Shown here: piece after piece, positions 41,459 to 50,993 of the stretch
Numbering within the stretch: position 1 is the stretch's first letter
How the letters are laid out: each line of letters starts with the position of its first letter
Source: JBBQZU01 sp038207425
GTDB lineage: Bacteria > Bacteroidota > Bacteroidia > Flavobacteriales_D > Cryomorphaceae
Reading direction: 5' to 3'
Assembly (NCBI GenBank): GCA_038207425.1
Contig: JBBQZU010000009.1
Span: forward strand, 43,740-107,739
DNA: 64,000 bases
Notes under the pieces: generated by a model
Told to the model about the DNA's origin: nothing
Seen by the model: the letters and a program-made list of their open reading frames with translations, nothing else
Databases searched by the model: none
Program-made: the position numbers and the translations under genes

Positions 41459-44400
41459 ACCTGGACGCGCTCGCTTCTGAATACCTGCATTTCAATGCAT
41501 CGGCCCTCGTAGCCAACGCCATTGCGCACAAAGGCGCCGTAGCCCTACTCAAAGGAACTACCGGCTCAGGACTTTCCTTCGCAGCACAAGCCATAGTGCG
41601 CAAGGGAAAAAACGACCATGTGGTAATTCTCAACGACAAGGAAGAAGCGGCTTATTTCCTGAACGATATGCAGCGCTTTCAGCACCTGGGCATCAAGGTG
41701 CTCTTTTACCCTGAGTCATACCGCGTGCCCTATGTGCATGACGATGGTGCCGATAATGCCAATATAGTGCTGCGCGCTGAAGTGCTCCGGGAGCTTTCGC
41801 AAAAAGACAAACACCCGCATGTGGTGGTAACCTATCCCGGAGCCCTTTCGGAAAATGTGGTAACCAAACAGCAACTAAAGTCACACTCATTCGATATGGA
41901 CGTGGGCGGTAAATATTCAATAGCTTTTATCAATGAGCTGCTTACCGAATATGAGTTTCACCGAGAAGACTTTGTATACGAACCCGGGCAATTCTCCATA
42001 CGCGGGGGCATTGTTGACATTTTTTCATTTGGTGAAGACCATCCCTTCCGCATTGAGTTTTTTGGCGATGAGGTGGAAAGCATTCGCCCCTTCGATCCAG
42101 TAAATCAGTTATCAACAGGAAAGGTACAGTCATTTACCGTAATTCCAAATATTCAGATGCGCACCATGCTGGAGCAAAAGGAGTCGTTTCTGGATTTTAT
42201 AGATCCCAATGCTGTCATTTGGTACCACGACCAAACCTACATTGCCGACAGGCTCGATCAGGCTTTTGAAATTGCAAAACGCCAATTTGACAAGCTCAAC
42301 TCGCCACTAAAGCATATGGCTCCCGAAGAGTTGTATGTAAATGGTGCAGCATTTCTGCGAAAGCTAAAGCCCTGCAGCCAAATAAGTATTGGCACTGACC
42401 CCGGAGAAGGTGCATTGAAATTTGAATACCATCAGGTACCGCAACCCTTATTTCACAAAAACTTCGACCTGCTCATTCAAAAACTCAATGAGAATACAAA
42501 AGAAGGGTATACGAATTACATCTTTTCAGGCAATGAGAAGCAGACTGAGCGTCTCTCCAAGATTTTTGAAGACCTGAATGCCCAGGTTTCCTTCACCCCC
42601 GTGAGCGATGAGATTGCTGAAGGTTTTGCCGATAAGGCGCTCAAAATAGCATGCTATACTGACCATCAGATTTTTGAGCGTTACCACCGTTTTTACCTGA
42701 AGGAAGGCTTTCGTAAAAACAAGGAAGCACTCACCATAAAAGAGCTAAGCAGCCTGCAACCCGGCGATTTTGTAACGCATATAGACCACGGTGTAGGCCG
42801 CTTTTCGGGGCTCGAAAAAATAGACGTAAACGGTAAGGAGCAGGAAGCCATAAGACTGGTATACCGCGATGGAGATATACTTTACGTGAGCATTCACTCC
42901 CTGCACCGAATAAGCAAGTACAGTGGCAAGGACGCTACCGCTCCATCCATAAACAAACTCGGCAGCGGGGCCTGGCAAAAAGCAAAAGCCAAAACCAAAA
43001 GTCGCGTAAAGCAAATTGCTTACGACCTCATAAAACTATACGCCGAGCGCAAAGCTAAAATAGGTTTTGCATTCAACCCTGATACCTATCTTCAAACGGA
43101 GCTTGAAGCATCATTCATTTACGAGGACACGCCAGACCAGCTTAAGGCCACACAGACTACTAAAGAAGACATGGAAGCCCCCTACCCTATGGACAGGCTC
43201 GTATGCGGCGATGTGGGTTTCGGTAAAACAGAAATTGCAATACGCGCAGCATTCAAAGCGGTATGCGACAGCAAGCAGGTAGCAGTGCTGGTGCCAACTA
43301 CTATCTTGTCAATTCAGCATTATAAAAACTTCCGTCAGCGGCTCGAGGATTTCCCTTGCAGGGTGGAGTACATAAACCGTTTCCTTTCGTCAAAAAGGCA
43401 AACCGAGGTGCTCAAGGATTTGGCCGATGGAAAAGTGGACATACTCATAGGAACCCACAAATTGGTGGGTAAGCAAATAAAATTCAAGGACCTGGGCTTG
43501 CTCATTATTGACGAAGAACAAAAATTTGGCGTAGCTGTAAAGGACAAGCTGAAAACCATGAAGGCCAACGTGGATACCCTTACCCTTACCGCCACACCTA
43601 TACCGCGCACCCTTCAGTTTTCGCTGATGGGAGCCAGAGATTTGAGCATTATCAGTACCCCGCCGCCCAACCGTTTTCCGGTGCAAACGGAATTATTCAA
43701 CTTCAATGAAGAAGTGATACGCGATGCAGTAAGCTATGAGGTAGGCCGCGGCGGGCAGGTGTTTTTTGTAAACAACAAAATACAGAACATCAAGGAAATA
43801 GCCGGCATGATACAGCGGCTTGTGCCCGACGCGCGCATAACCATTGGCCATGGGCAGATGGATGGTAACACCCTTGAAAAGGTGATGAGCGATTTCATAG
43901 ATGGAGCCTTTGATGTACTGGTAGCCACAACCATTATTGAATCGGGCATTGATATACCAAATGCCAATACCATCATCATCAACGAAGCCCATGAATTTGG
44001 TCTGAGCGATTTGCATCAGTTGCGCGGCAGAGTAGGTCGAAGCAATAAAAAAGCATTCTGCTATTTGCTCACGCCACCCCAATCGTTGCTCAGCAGCGAA
44101 GCGCGCAAAAGGCTGCAGGCCATCACCCAATTCAGCGATTTGGGCAGTGGGTTGAATATCGCCATGCGCGACCTTGATATACGCGGGGCCGGCGATCTCT
44201 TTGGAGGTGAACAGAGCGGATTTATCAATGATCTGGGTTTCGAGACGTACCAAAAAATCCTCGATGAAGCTATCAGAGAATTAAAGGAAGAAGAGTTCAA
44301 AGACCTTTACCACGACGACCGGGCAAAGGATGGCAACTATGTGAGCGATTGCATTCTGGAAACAGATTTGGAAATACTCATACCCGATCACTACATCACC

Positions 44401-44814
44401 GATATTGCCGAAAGGCTGAGCATATACAGAGAGATTGATAATATTCAATCAGACGGCGAATTGGAAACGTACAGGCTTAAACTTCGCGATCGCTTCGGCC
44501 CATTGCCTGAGCAATCTGATGCCCTGCTTGATGCGGTGCGCTTGCGCTGGCTGGCCCGAGAAATTGGCTTTGAAAAGCTTTCGCTGAAAAGCGAAAAGCT
44601 AATAGCATACTTCGTAGCCAATCCAAAATCGGCCTATTTTGAAAGCACTGCTTTCAGCAAAGTGCTTGATTTTATTAAGACCAACCCGATGGGCTATAAA
44701 ATGTATGAGAAGAATGGACAACTCAGGCTTTCAATAGCCCGTATAGCACATGTAAAAGATGCCATAAGCGCGCTCGCCCCTTTACATGTGGGTGCTGCTG
44801 CTATGGCGCATTGA
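41455..44814 (+). CDS. mfd: Transcription-repair coupling factor
   Basis: A 1119-residue translocase that removes RNA polymerase stalled at DNA lesions and recruits UvrA. Order: UvrB-like N-terminal modules (about 25-330), a CarD-like RNA-polymerase interaction domain (PGDFVTHIDHGVGRF, near 435), RecG-type helicase with Walker A GDVGFGKT (near 585), DEEQ box (near 685), TLTATPIPRT motif III, and the QLRGRVGRS motif VI, then the TRCF C-terminal domain (about 990-1110). The length fits the family. ATG is translationally coupled to fbp (4-base overlap). Confidence 0.97.
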   Translation: MNLDALASEYLHFNASALVANAIAHKGAVALLKGTTGSGLSFAAQAIVRKGKNDHVVILNDKEEAAYFLNDMQRFQHLGIKVLFYPESYRVPYVHDDGADNANIVLRAEVLRELSQKDKHPHVVVTYPGALSENVVTKQQLKSHSFDMDVGGKYSIAFINELLTEYEFHREDFVYEPGQFSIRGGIVDIFSFGEDHPFRIEFFGDEVESIRPFDPVNQLSTGKVQSFTVIPNIQMRTMLEQKESFLDFIDPNAVIWYHDQTYIADRLDQAFEIAKRQFDKLNSPLKHMAPEELYVNGAAFLRKLKPCSQISIGTDPGEGALKFEYHQVPQPLFHKNFDLLIQKLNENTKEGYTNYIFSGNEKQTERLSKIFEDLNAQVSFTPVSDEIAEGFADKALKIACYTDHQIFERYHRFYLKEGFRKNKEALTIKELSSLQPGDFVTHIDHGVGRFSGLEKIDVNGKEQEAIRLVYRDGDILYVSIHSLHRISKYSGKDATAPSINKLGSGAWQKAKAKTKSRVKQIAYDLIKLYAERKAKIGFAFNPDTYLQTELEASFIYEDTPDQLKATQTTKEDMEAPYPMDRLVCGDVGFGKTEIAIRAAFKAVCDSKQVAVLVPTTILSIQHYKNFRQRLEDFPCRVEYINRFLSSKRQTEVLKDLADGKVDILIGTHKLVGKQIKFKDLGLLIIDEEQKFGVAVKDKLKTMKANVDTLTLTATPIPRTLQFSLMGARDLSIISTPPPNRFPVQTELFNFNEEVIRDAVSYEVGRGGQVFFVNNKIQNIKEIAGMIQRLVPDARITIGHGQMDGNTLEKVMSDFIDGAFDVLVATTIIESGIDIPNANTIIINEAHEFGLSDLHQLRGRVGRSNKKAFCYLLTPPQSLLSSEARKRLQAITQFSDLGSGLNIAMRDLDIRGAGDLFGGEQSGFINDLGFETYQKILDEAIRELKEEEFKDLYHDDRAKDGNYVSDCILETDLEILIPDHYITDIAERLSIYREIDNIQSDGELETYRLKLRDRFGPLPEQSDALLDAVRLRWLAREIGFEKLSLKSEKLIAYFVANPKSAYFESTAFSKVLDFIKTNPMGYKMYEKNGQLRLSIARIAHVKDAISALAPLHVGAAAMAH

Positions 44815-44832
44815 TGCATTGTGGTACCTTTG
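44802..44832 (+). promoter_or_regulatory. Promoter for the outer-membrane barrel gene (TATG-N19-TACCTTTG)
   Basis: TACCTTTG (44825-44832) is a perfect -7 box and TATG (44802-44805) matches three of four -33 bases at 19-base spacing. The boxes lie at the 3' end of mfd and just beyond its stop. The transcript would start near 44837, giving a leader of about 33 bases. Confidence 0.65.
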
Positions 44833-44869
44833 GCATATGCTTTGCCCTTCCGGGAGAAAATCAGAAAGA

Positions 44870-45583
44870 ATGAAAAAGCTCATATTCATTGCAATAGCGA
44901 TACTGCTCAGTGCTGAAATTGCCGAAGCACAAGAGCTCAACAACAGGCAGGTGATCAATGTGCGAAACCGCCGCTCACCAACCCTTTCGGCAGGACTGCA
45001 ACTGGCTGTACCAATGGGAGAATTTGCAGATGTGTACGGTAAGAATCTATTTGGAATCAATGCACTTCTATCTTTTCCGCTGCTCAATCTTCCCATCGAA
45101 GTAGGTGGTGGTTTTGCTTGGAACAGGATGGGCGGAGATGAAAGTAGTGTAAGCATCACAGACAATATGGGCGGGCTGAAAATAGCCGAACTTAAAGTAA
45201 ACGGAAATGCCTACACATACCAGTTACACGGCCGGCTTCGACCATTCGACGGCAAGTTCAGACCATATGGTGAGCTCTTTGTAGGAGCGCGCAATTTTGC
45301 TGTAAATAGCAAGTTGAAGAGCAGCTCGGGTACAGAGCCTTCCACAGAGTATTTGTCGCGCAAACTTACCGCTGTGGCAGGATATGCGATTGGCGCCAAA
45401 TTCGAGCTTACGCCAGGAGTATTTGCCGAAGCCCGATTTGAAAAGAGTGCAGGTTCGAATGCGGAGTATATTGACCCCGAATCAGTTTTCATTAATACAA
45501 CCGACGGAACTTTCAACTATAGCACATTGAACTCAAGGACTGACCAGTGGGCACTGTCCCTTGGTATTGCTTTTAGCTTTTAA
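44870..45583 (+). CDS. Outer membrane beta-barrel protein
   Basis: A 237-residue protein with a signal peptide (MKKLIFIAIAILLSAEIAEAQ) and alternating-polarity strands to the end, closing with ALSLGIAFSF, a typical outer-membrane barrel C-terminus ending in Phe. The length fits an eight-strand barrel of the OmpA-like/outer-membrane beta-barrel family. The function cannot be inferred. The ATG 44870 is preferred over the upstream extension to 44786 because it gives the signal peptide. Its stop region overlaps the convergent permease gene by 4 bases. Confidence 0.8.
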   Translation: MKKLIFIAIAILLSAEIAEAQELNNRQVINVRNRRSPTLSAGLQLAVPMGEFADVYGKNLFGINALLSFPLLNLPIEVGGGFAWNRMGGDESSVSITDNMGGLKIAELKVNGNAYTYQLHGRLRPFDGKFRPYGELFVGARNFAVNSKLKSSSGTEPSTEYLSRKLTAVAGYAIGAKFELTPGVFAEARFEKSAGSNAEYIDPESVFINTTDGTFNYSTLNSRTDQWALSLGIAFSF

Positions 45584-46839
45584 GCCTTTGAGCGAATAGC
45601 ATCTACAGGCTCCATTCGGGCGGCCAGCAATGCGGGCACGATACCAGATATAAGCCCAATTGATACAGAGAAGCCCAATCCTATAAGTACATTTTTCATG
45701 GAAAGCACCAATTCAAAGCCGCCCATAGCACCAGCAGCCAGCGTAAGCAGCCAGATAACGAGCATACCTATAGCACCACCAAGCAGGCAAAGCACTACCG
45801 ATTCAAAAAGAAATTGAAAAAGAATGAAGGAGTTGCGCGCGCCTAAAGCCTTCTGAATACCAATGACTGCGGTGCGTTCCTTGACAGAAACGAACATAAT
45901 ATTGGCAATGCTGAAGCCGCCTACCAAAATGGAGAAACCTCCGATGATCAAGCCGGCAATATTCAAAAATCCGAACAACTGATCGAGACCCTTGCTGAGC
46001 ATACTCGATTTATTGAATGCAAAATTTTTCTCTTCACCTGGTCTGAGTTGCCTTATAGCACGCATATGCATCATGGCTTCATTTTCCATTGCTGCAAATT
46101 CAATTCCGGAGGCTGGCTTCATGGCCACCTGTGTATTTCCATCATCAATGCTGAGAATACTCCTTGCGAACTTCACTGGCAATATTGCCCATTCATCAGC
46201 ACCATTGCCTACAATACCCTGCCCCTCTTTATTAAGTACTCCAATGACCGTGGCCCGCTGACCTCCTATTTTAATCTGCCGGCCTATGCCGGGCTCATTT
46301 CCGAAAAGATTAAATGCTACTTCATAGCCTAGAATACATACCCTGCTATTGCCTTCTATTTCGGCTTTTGAAAATGACCTGCCCTGAGCAATACTCACAG
46401 TTACGAAGTTCTCAAATCCTTCTGATACAGCTATAGCAACTGCATTTTCGGCGGTATTCGAACCGTACTCAACGGTGCGCTGAGCGCCTGCAAAAAAGGT
46501 AACAGAAGAGGCGGTGGTCATGCGGCGGCTCATTTGATCAGCCTCAGAAAAAGTAACCTGTGGGCGCTGCATATATTTCCACCAGGCGTATTCTTTGTCA
46601 CCCGGTTCAGGCCCCCAAGGCATTCGCTCAATGAAAATAGAATCATCGCCCAAAGATGAAAACGAATTGCGCACACTGCGTTCCATACTGTCTACCAATG
46701 TGAAAACAGAAATGATTGCGAAAATACCTATGGATACTCCAAGCAATGAAAGAAAAGTACGCAACCTGTTTACAACAAGTGCATTGAGCGCAAACATACT
46801 GCCTTCTTTCAACAAATTTACATATACGAATCCCTTCAC
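45580..46839 (-). CDS. MacB-type ABC transporter permease (FtsX family)
   Basis: A 419-residue membrane protein: one N-terminal helix (about 28-50, LRTFLSLLGVSIGIFAI), a 220-residue periplasmic MacB-type core with the conserved VCILGYEVAFNLFG segment, then three helices (about 295-405) and the FtsX-type motif NIMFVSVKERTAVIGIQKALGA in part. The end LLAARMEPVDAIRSK is the normal finish of MacB permeases. Such proteins work with a separate ATPase and often an HlyD-type partner; none is adjacent here. Met 15 is an alternative start. It is divergent from purH. Confidence 0.85.
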   Translation of the reverse strand: MKGFVYVNLLKEGSMFALNALVVNRLRTFLSLLGVSIGIFAIISVFTLVDSMERSVRNSFSSLGDDSIFIERMPWGPEPGDKEYAWWKYMQRPQVTFSEADQMSRRMTTASSVTFFAGAQRTVEYGSNTAENAVAIAVSEGFENFVTVSIAQGRSFSKAEIEGNSRVCILGYEVAFNLFGNEPGIGRQIKIGGQRATVIGVLNKEGQGIVGNGADEWAILPVKFARSILSIDDGNTQVAMKPASGIEFAAMENEAMMHMRAIRQLRPGEEKNFAFNKSSMLSKGLDQLFGFLNIAGLIIGGFSILVGGFSIANIMFVSVKERTAVIGIQKALGARNSFILFQFLFESVVLCLLGGAIGMLVIWLLTLAAGAMGGFELVLSMKNVLIGLGFSVSIGLISGIVPALLAARMEPVDAIRSKA

Positions 46840-47048
46840 TGATATTGCTCCTTAATGGTCTGATCAAGGCCAAAATTACTCCCATTTGCCGTAAGGCTGT
46901 GTACCGCTCATGTAAAATGGCAAAGCGCTGTTTTCAACAGCCGCCAATTTTTATTAACACATTGATCTATTGCCGCGCAGGATGCGACTTTGAACCAAAT
47001 TTTCTTGTTAACATTGCGGTAGTTCTCACCGACACAATTCCACTTAGA

Positions 47049-48572
47049 TTGAAGCAAATTAAATCGGCGCTCATATCCGTGTATAGCAAAGAAAATCTTG
47101 AGCCCATCATTCGCGGCTTGCACCGCCGCGGAGTGCACTTATACTCCACCGGTGGTACAGAAGCATTCATTAACGCGCTCGGCTTACCCGTTACTGCGGT
47201 TGAAGATCTTACCAACTACCCCAGCATTTTGGGAGGCAGGGTAAAAACACTACACCCTAAAATTTTTGGCGGCATACTTGGTCGCCGCAATTTGGATGCA
47301 GATGTTGCTCAGCTTGAAACCTACGAAATCCCATCTATTGATTTGGTGGTGGTAGACCTATACCCCTTTGAAGCTACCGTTGAAACTGGTGGCACAGATG
47401 CTGAGATAATTGAAAAAATTGACATAGGGGGCATTTCGCTTATCAGGGCAGCGGCTAAAAATTTCAACGATGTGGTGATTATACCGGGAGTGAAGCACTA
47501 TGCTACACTTCAGCATATACTTGACGAAGGCAATGGCCTTACCACTCTCACTGAGCGAAAAGAACTTGCAGCAGCGGCGTTTGAAATAAGTTCGCACTAC
47601 GATTCGGCCATATACCGCTACTTTGCTAACGAAGCCGATGCGCCTGCACTCAAGATAAGTGCTGCTGATTCCGTTGGGCTTCGCTACGGCGAAAATCCCC
47701 ATCAGAAGGCACGCTTTTACGGTAACCTAAATGAAGTATTTGATTTTTTACATGGTAAAGAATTATCGTACAATAACCTTCTAGATGTAGATTCAGCCGT
47801 GCAACTGATGGCTGAATTTGCCGAAGCACCTCCAACATTTGCCATCCTCAAGCATAACAATGCCTGCGGAGTAGCAAGCAGACCTTCGCTGAAAGAAGCC
47901 TACCTGGCTGCTTTGGCAGGCGATTCTACATCAGCTTTTGGAGGCGTGCTCATTGCCAACAGACCCATCGATATGGCTACGGCTGCCGAGATATATCAGC
48001 TATTTTGCGAGGTGGTAATAGCACCTGATTTCGATCAGAATGCACTTCAACTCCTTGCCGAAAAGAAGAACAGAATTTTACTAAAACAAAAACTAAACGA
48101 GTGGCCCAATGAATCAGTAAGAAGCGCATTAAATGGCTACCTTTGGCAAGAGCGCGATGGCAAAACGGATCATAGATCAAACTTTCAGTTTGCTTCGAAT
48201 TCAAGGCCAACTGAAGCCGAGATGGACGATTTGATTTTCGCCTCAAAAATCGCAAAGCACACCAAGTCAAATACAATAGTACTGGCTAAGAATATGCAAC
48301 TTTTTGGGAGCGGAACCGGGCAAACATCACGCGTTGATGCTTTGCTGCAGGCCATTGAAAAAGCCCACAGGTTTGGATTTGATTTAACTGGCGCTTCAAT
48401 GGCATCAGATGCATTTTTTCCATTTCCCGATTGTGTTGAAATTGCGCATAAAGCAGGAATAAAATCCGTGATTCAACCTGGCGGATCAATAAAAGATAAA
48501 CTTTCTGTAGAATACTGTAACGAAAACGGCCTTGCTATGGTAATAACAGGCACAAGACACTTTAAGCACTAA
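47049..48572 (+). CDS. purH: Bifunctional AICAR formyltransferase / IMP cyclohydrolase
   Basis: A 507-residue enzyme for the last two steps of IMP synthesis. The N-terminal cyclohydrolase (MGS-like) domain has SALISVYSKENLEPI, the LYSTGGT loop and GGRVKTLHPKIFGGIL; the formyltransferase domain has LRYGENPHQKA near 210 and LKHNNACGVASR near 265, with the FPFPD and AGIKSVIQPGGSI segments near the end. The open frame reaches 46845 but the leader has no purH match. TTG at 47049 places the start at the family position and gives the normal length, though no ATG is available. The upstream gap to the divergent permease is 209 bases. Confidence 0.93.
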   Translation: MKQIKSALISVYSKENLEPIIRGLHRRGVHLYSTGGTEAFINALGLPVTAVEDLTNYPSILGGRVKTLHPKIFGGILGRRNLDADVAQLETYEIPSIDLVVVDLYPFEATVETGGTDAEIIEKIDIGGISLIRAAAKNFNDVVIIPGVKHYATLQHILDEGNGLTTLTERKELAAAAFEISSHYDSAIYRYFANEADAPALKISAADSVGLRYGENPHQKARFYGNLNEVFDFLHGKELSYNNLLDVDSAVQLMAEFAEAPPTFAILKHNNACGVASRPSLKEAYLAALAGDSTSAFGGVLIANRPIDMATAAEIYQLFCEVVIAPDFDQNALQLLAEKKNRILLKQKLNEWPNESVRSALNGYLWQERDGKTDHRSNFQFASNSRPTEAEMDDLIFASKIAKHTKSNTIVLAKNMQLFGSGTGQTSRVDALLQAIEKAHRFGFDLTGASMASDAFFPFPDCVEIAHKAGIKSVIQPGGSIKDKLSVEYCNENGLAMVITGTRHFKH

Positions 48573-48592
48573 TTAAATAAAAGACTCTCCCC

Positions 48593-49618
48593 ATGGGCTT
48601 ATTTAATTTCTTTACACAAGAAATAGCCATCGACTTAGGTACGGCAAACACCCTGATTATTTATAATGATAAGGTTGTGGTTGATGAACCCTCCATCGTA
48701 GCGAAAGACCGCACCACCGACAAAATCATTGCTATAGGCCGGATGGCCCAGCAAATGCACGGCAAAACCCACGAAAACATCAAAACCATCAGACCATTGA
48801 AAGATGGAGTGATTGCTGATTTTCAGGCTGCTGAAGCGATGATTCGGGGAATGATCAAAATGATAAAACCAGGCCGCACGTTTTTTACGCCATCACTACG
48901 CATGGTTATCTGCATTCCATCAGGCATTACCGAAGTGGAAAAAAGAGCAGTACGCGACAGTGCAGAACATGCCGGCGCAAAAGACGTGTATCTGATACAT
49001 GAGCCAATGGCAGCAGCAATTGGTATTGGTATCGATGTGGAAGAGCCTATGGGCAATATGATTATTGACATAGGTGGTGGCACCAGTGAAATTGCAGTTA
49101 TAGCGCTGGGAGGCATCGTCTGTGATAAAAACATACGCGTGGCCGGTGATGAATTTACAAGCGATATAGAAGAGTATATGCGCAGGCAGCACAACATCCT
49201 TGTGGGTGAGCGCACCGCCGAGCAAATTAAAATTGAAGTAGGTGCAGCAATGACCGAGCTCGACAATCCACCAGAAGATTTTGCAGTAAGGGGACGCGAC
49301 TTGCTCACTGGTATACCGAGAGAAATTCACGTTTCATATGTAGAAATAGCGCATGCGCTCGACAAGTCTATTTCCAAAATTGAAGAAGCAATTCTCAGTG
49401 CCCTCGAACAAACACCGCCAGAGCTTTCAGCCGACATATACCGCACGGGAATATACCTTGCAGGGGGCGGTTCAATGCTACGGGGCCTCGATAAACGCAT
49501 TTCGTTAAAAACCAAGCTCCCGGTGCACATAGCCGAAGATCCGCTCAGAGCAGTAGCGCGGGGTACCGGTATAGCCTTGAAAAATATTGGCAGGTTCCAA
49601 TTCCTCATGCGAGAATAA
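48593..49618 (+). CDS. mreB: Rod shape-determining protein MreB
   Basis: A 341-residue bacterial actin that organises cell-wall elongation. The phosphate-1 motif DLGTANTLIIY (near residue 12), MIIDIGGGTSEIAVIAL (phosphate 2) and the adenosine motif GIYLAGGGSMLRGLD are all present. It heads the five-gene order mreB-mreC-mreD-mrdA-rodA with short gaps or overlaps, so shape genes are one operon. It starts 20 bases after purH and may be read through from it. The protein implies a rod-shaped cell with active elongasome. Confidence 0.97.
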   Translation: MGLFNFFTQEIAIDLGTANTLIIYNDKVVVDEPSIVAKDRTTDKIIAIGRMAQQMHGKTHENIKTIRPLKDGVIADFQAAEAMIRGMIKMIKPGRTFFTPSLRMVICIPSGITEVEKRAVRDSAEHAGAKDVYLIHEPMAAAIGIGIDVEEPMGNMIIDIGGGTSEIAVIALGGIVCDKNIRVAGDEFTSDIEEYMRRQHNILVGERTAEQIKIEVGAAMTELDNPPEDFAVRGRDLLTGIPREIHVSYVEIAHALDKSISKIEEAILSALEQTPPELSADIYRTGIYLAGGGSMLRGLDKRISLKTKLPVHIAEDPLRAVARGTGIALKNIGRFQFLMRE

Positions 49619-49639
49619 CAAAGGAATACTGCAGAGCCG

Positions 49640-50476
49640 ATGCGGAATTTTTTCCAATTTCTGGTCAAATACCACATCTTCCTGTTTTTCATAGGGCTGG
49701 AAGTGCTTTGCTTTTGGCTTATTTTCAGGAATAATTCATACCACAGCGCGAGCATCATCAACTCATCAAATAAGGTGGTGGCGGGCATGCTCACCTACAA
49801 AAGCAACCTCACCCAGTACATTGAGCTGCAAAGGGTGAATGATGAGTTGGCCCTCGAAAACGAAGAGCTGCGCAATATGCAGCCGGGTACGTACATCCCG
49901 GTGAATGAGCCTTTTTTCATGATCGATGACGTGCTGAGTGAACGAAAATACCGCTACCGATCCGCTCAGGTTGTGAATAGTTCTATAAACCGACAACTCA
50001 ACCATATCACCATCAACAAAGGATCTAAAGATGGCATCAGACCGGAAATGGGAGTGGTGAGCAAACAAGGTGTTGTGGGAGTGGTAAAAGATGTATCAGA
50101 ACACTTCAGCACCGTGATACCACTAATTAATTTGAACTTTGCAGTAAGCGCTGAACTTGTAAAAACCGGAAATTTCGGGCTTTTGCGCTGGGATGGCAGA
50201 GACTACCGCTATTGCGGACTGCACGACGTACCCGGCCATGTGGAGATAGATGAAGGCGATACGCTGGTAACAAGAAGCTCTTCAGCCATCTATCCGCGAG
50301 ATCTGCCTGTGGGTATAGTGCGAAGTGTAGAGAAAAAAATAGGTAGCAATTTCCATCAGATAAAAGTTGAATTGAGCAATGATTTCAATGCTTTGCGCTA
50401 CGTGTACGTGATTGAGAATTTAATGAAGGAAGAACAAATAGAACTCGAAGCAAAAACCCAGACTGATGCTAAGTAA
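49640..50476 (+). CDS. mreC: Rod shape-determining protein MreC
   Basis: A 278-residue bitopic protein: one helix near 11-30, a coiled coil (about 70-100, LQRVNDELALENEELRN), then the periplasmic twin beta-barrel with INKGSKDGIRPEMGVVS and the conserved LPVGIVRSVE segment near the end. MreC activates PBP2-RodA. It starts 21 bases after mreB and overlaps mreD by 11 bases. Confidence 0.94.
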   Translation: MRNFFQFLVKYHIFLFFIGLEVLCFWLIFRNNSYHSASIINSSNKVVAGMLTYKSNLTQYIELQRVNDELALENEELRNMQPGTYIPVNEPFFMIDDVLSERKYRYRSAQVVNSSINRQLNHITINKGSKDGIRPEMGVVSKQGVVGVVKDVSEHFSTVIPLINLNFAVSAELVKTGNFGLLRWDGRDYRYCGLHDVPGHVEIDEGDTLVTRSSSAIYPRDLPVGIVRSVEKKIGSNFHQIKVELSNDFNALRYVYVIENLMKEEQIELEAKTQTDAK

Positions 50477-50993
50477 TGTTTTGGCAAACATAGGCCGGTT
50501 TGTATTGCTCATTCTATTACAGGGACTTATATTCAATGAGTTCAATCTCTGGAAAGGCTTGGCTATCCCCTATTTTTATATATTGTTTTTGCTGATGCTT
50601 CCCCTTTATATACCGCGCTGGCTTGAGCTGCTGTTAGGTCTCATTACAGGCTTGGCAATCGATATGTTTACAAATACGATAGGCCTGCATGCGTCTGCAT
50701 GTGTGGCACTCGCTTACGCACGCCCGCTGATGCTTAGCGCAATTGCGCCACGGGATGGTTATGAATTTGGCCAAAGAGCATCTATCTCTGACTTTGGACT
50801 TAACTGGTATGTAAAGTATGCGGCGGTGTTAGTAATATTGCATCATACATGGCTCTTTTTTGTTGAAGTATATTCGTTTAGCAGCTTTGGCAATACCATC
50901 TTGCGAATACTCCTTAGCAGTGCGCTTACACTCACGCTAATACTGCTTACACAGTACCTTACCTATTCCAGAAAAACTTCTGGCTACGCATGA
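50466..50993 (+). CDS. mreD: Rod shape-determining protein MreD
   Basis: A 175-residue membrane protein with five hydrophobic helices and the LLLGLITGLAIDMFTN pattern near residue 57, where Gly and Asp are typical of MreD. Sequence conservation in this family is low, but position and size support the call. It overlaps mreC (11 bases) and mrdA (4 bases), so all three are coupled. Confidence 0.85.
   Translation: MLSNVLANIGRFVLLILLQGLIFNEFNLWKGLAIPYFYILFLLMLPLYIPRWLELLLGLITGLAIDMFTNTIGLHASACVALAYARPLMLSAIAPRDGYEFGQRASISDFGLNWYVKYAAVLVILHHTWLFFVEVYSFSSFGNTILRILLSSALTLTLILLTQYLTYSRKTSGYA

Noticed and set aside
43693..44253. A 186-residue frame antisense to mfd
   Set aside because: It lies inside the helicase motifs of mfd and is a shadow.
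46840..47048. A purine-type riboswitch in the purH leader
   Set aside because: I could not find the three-way-junction pattern or its conserved loops; only the divergent gap is present.
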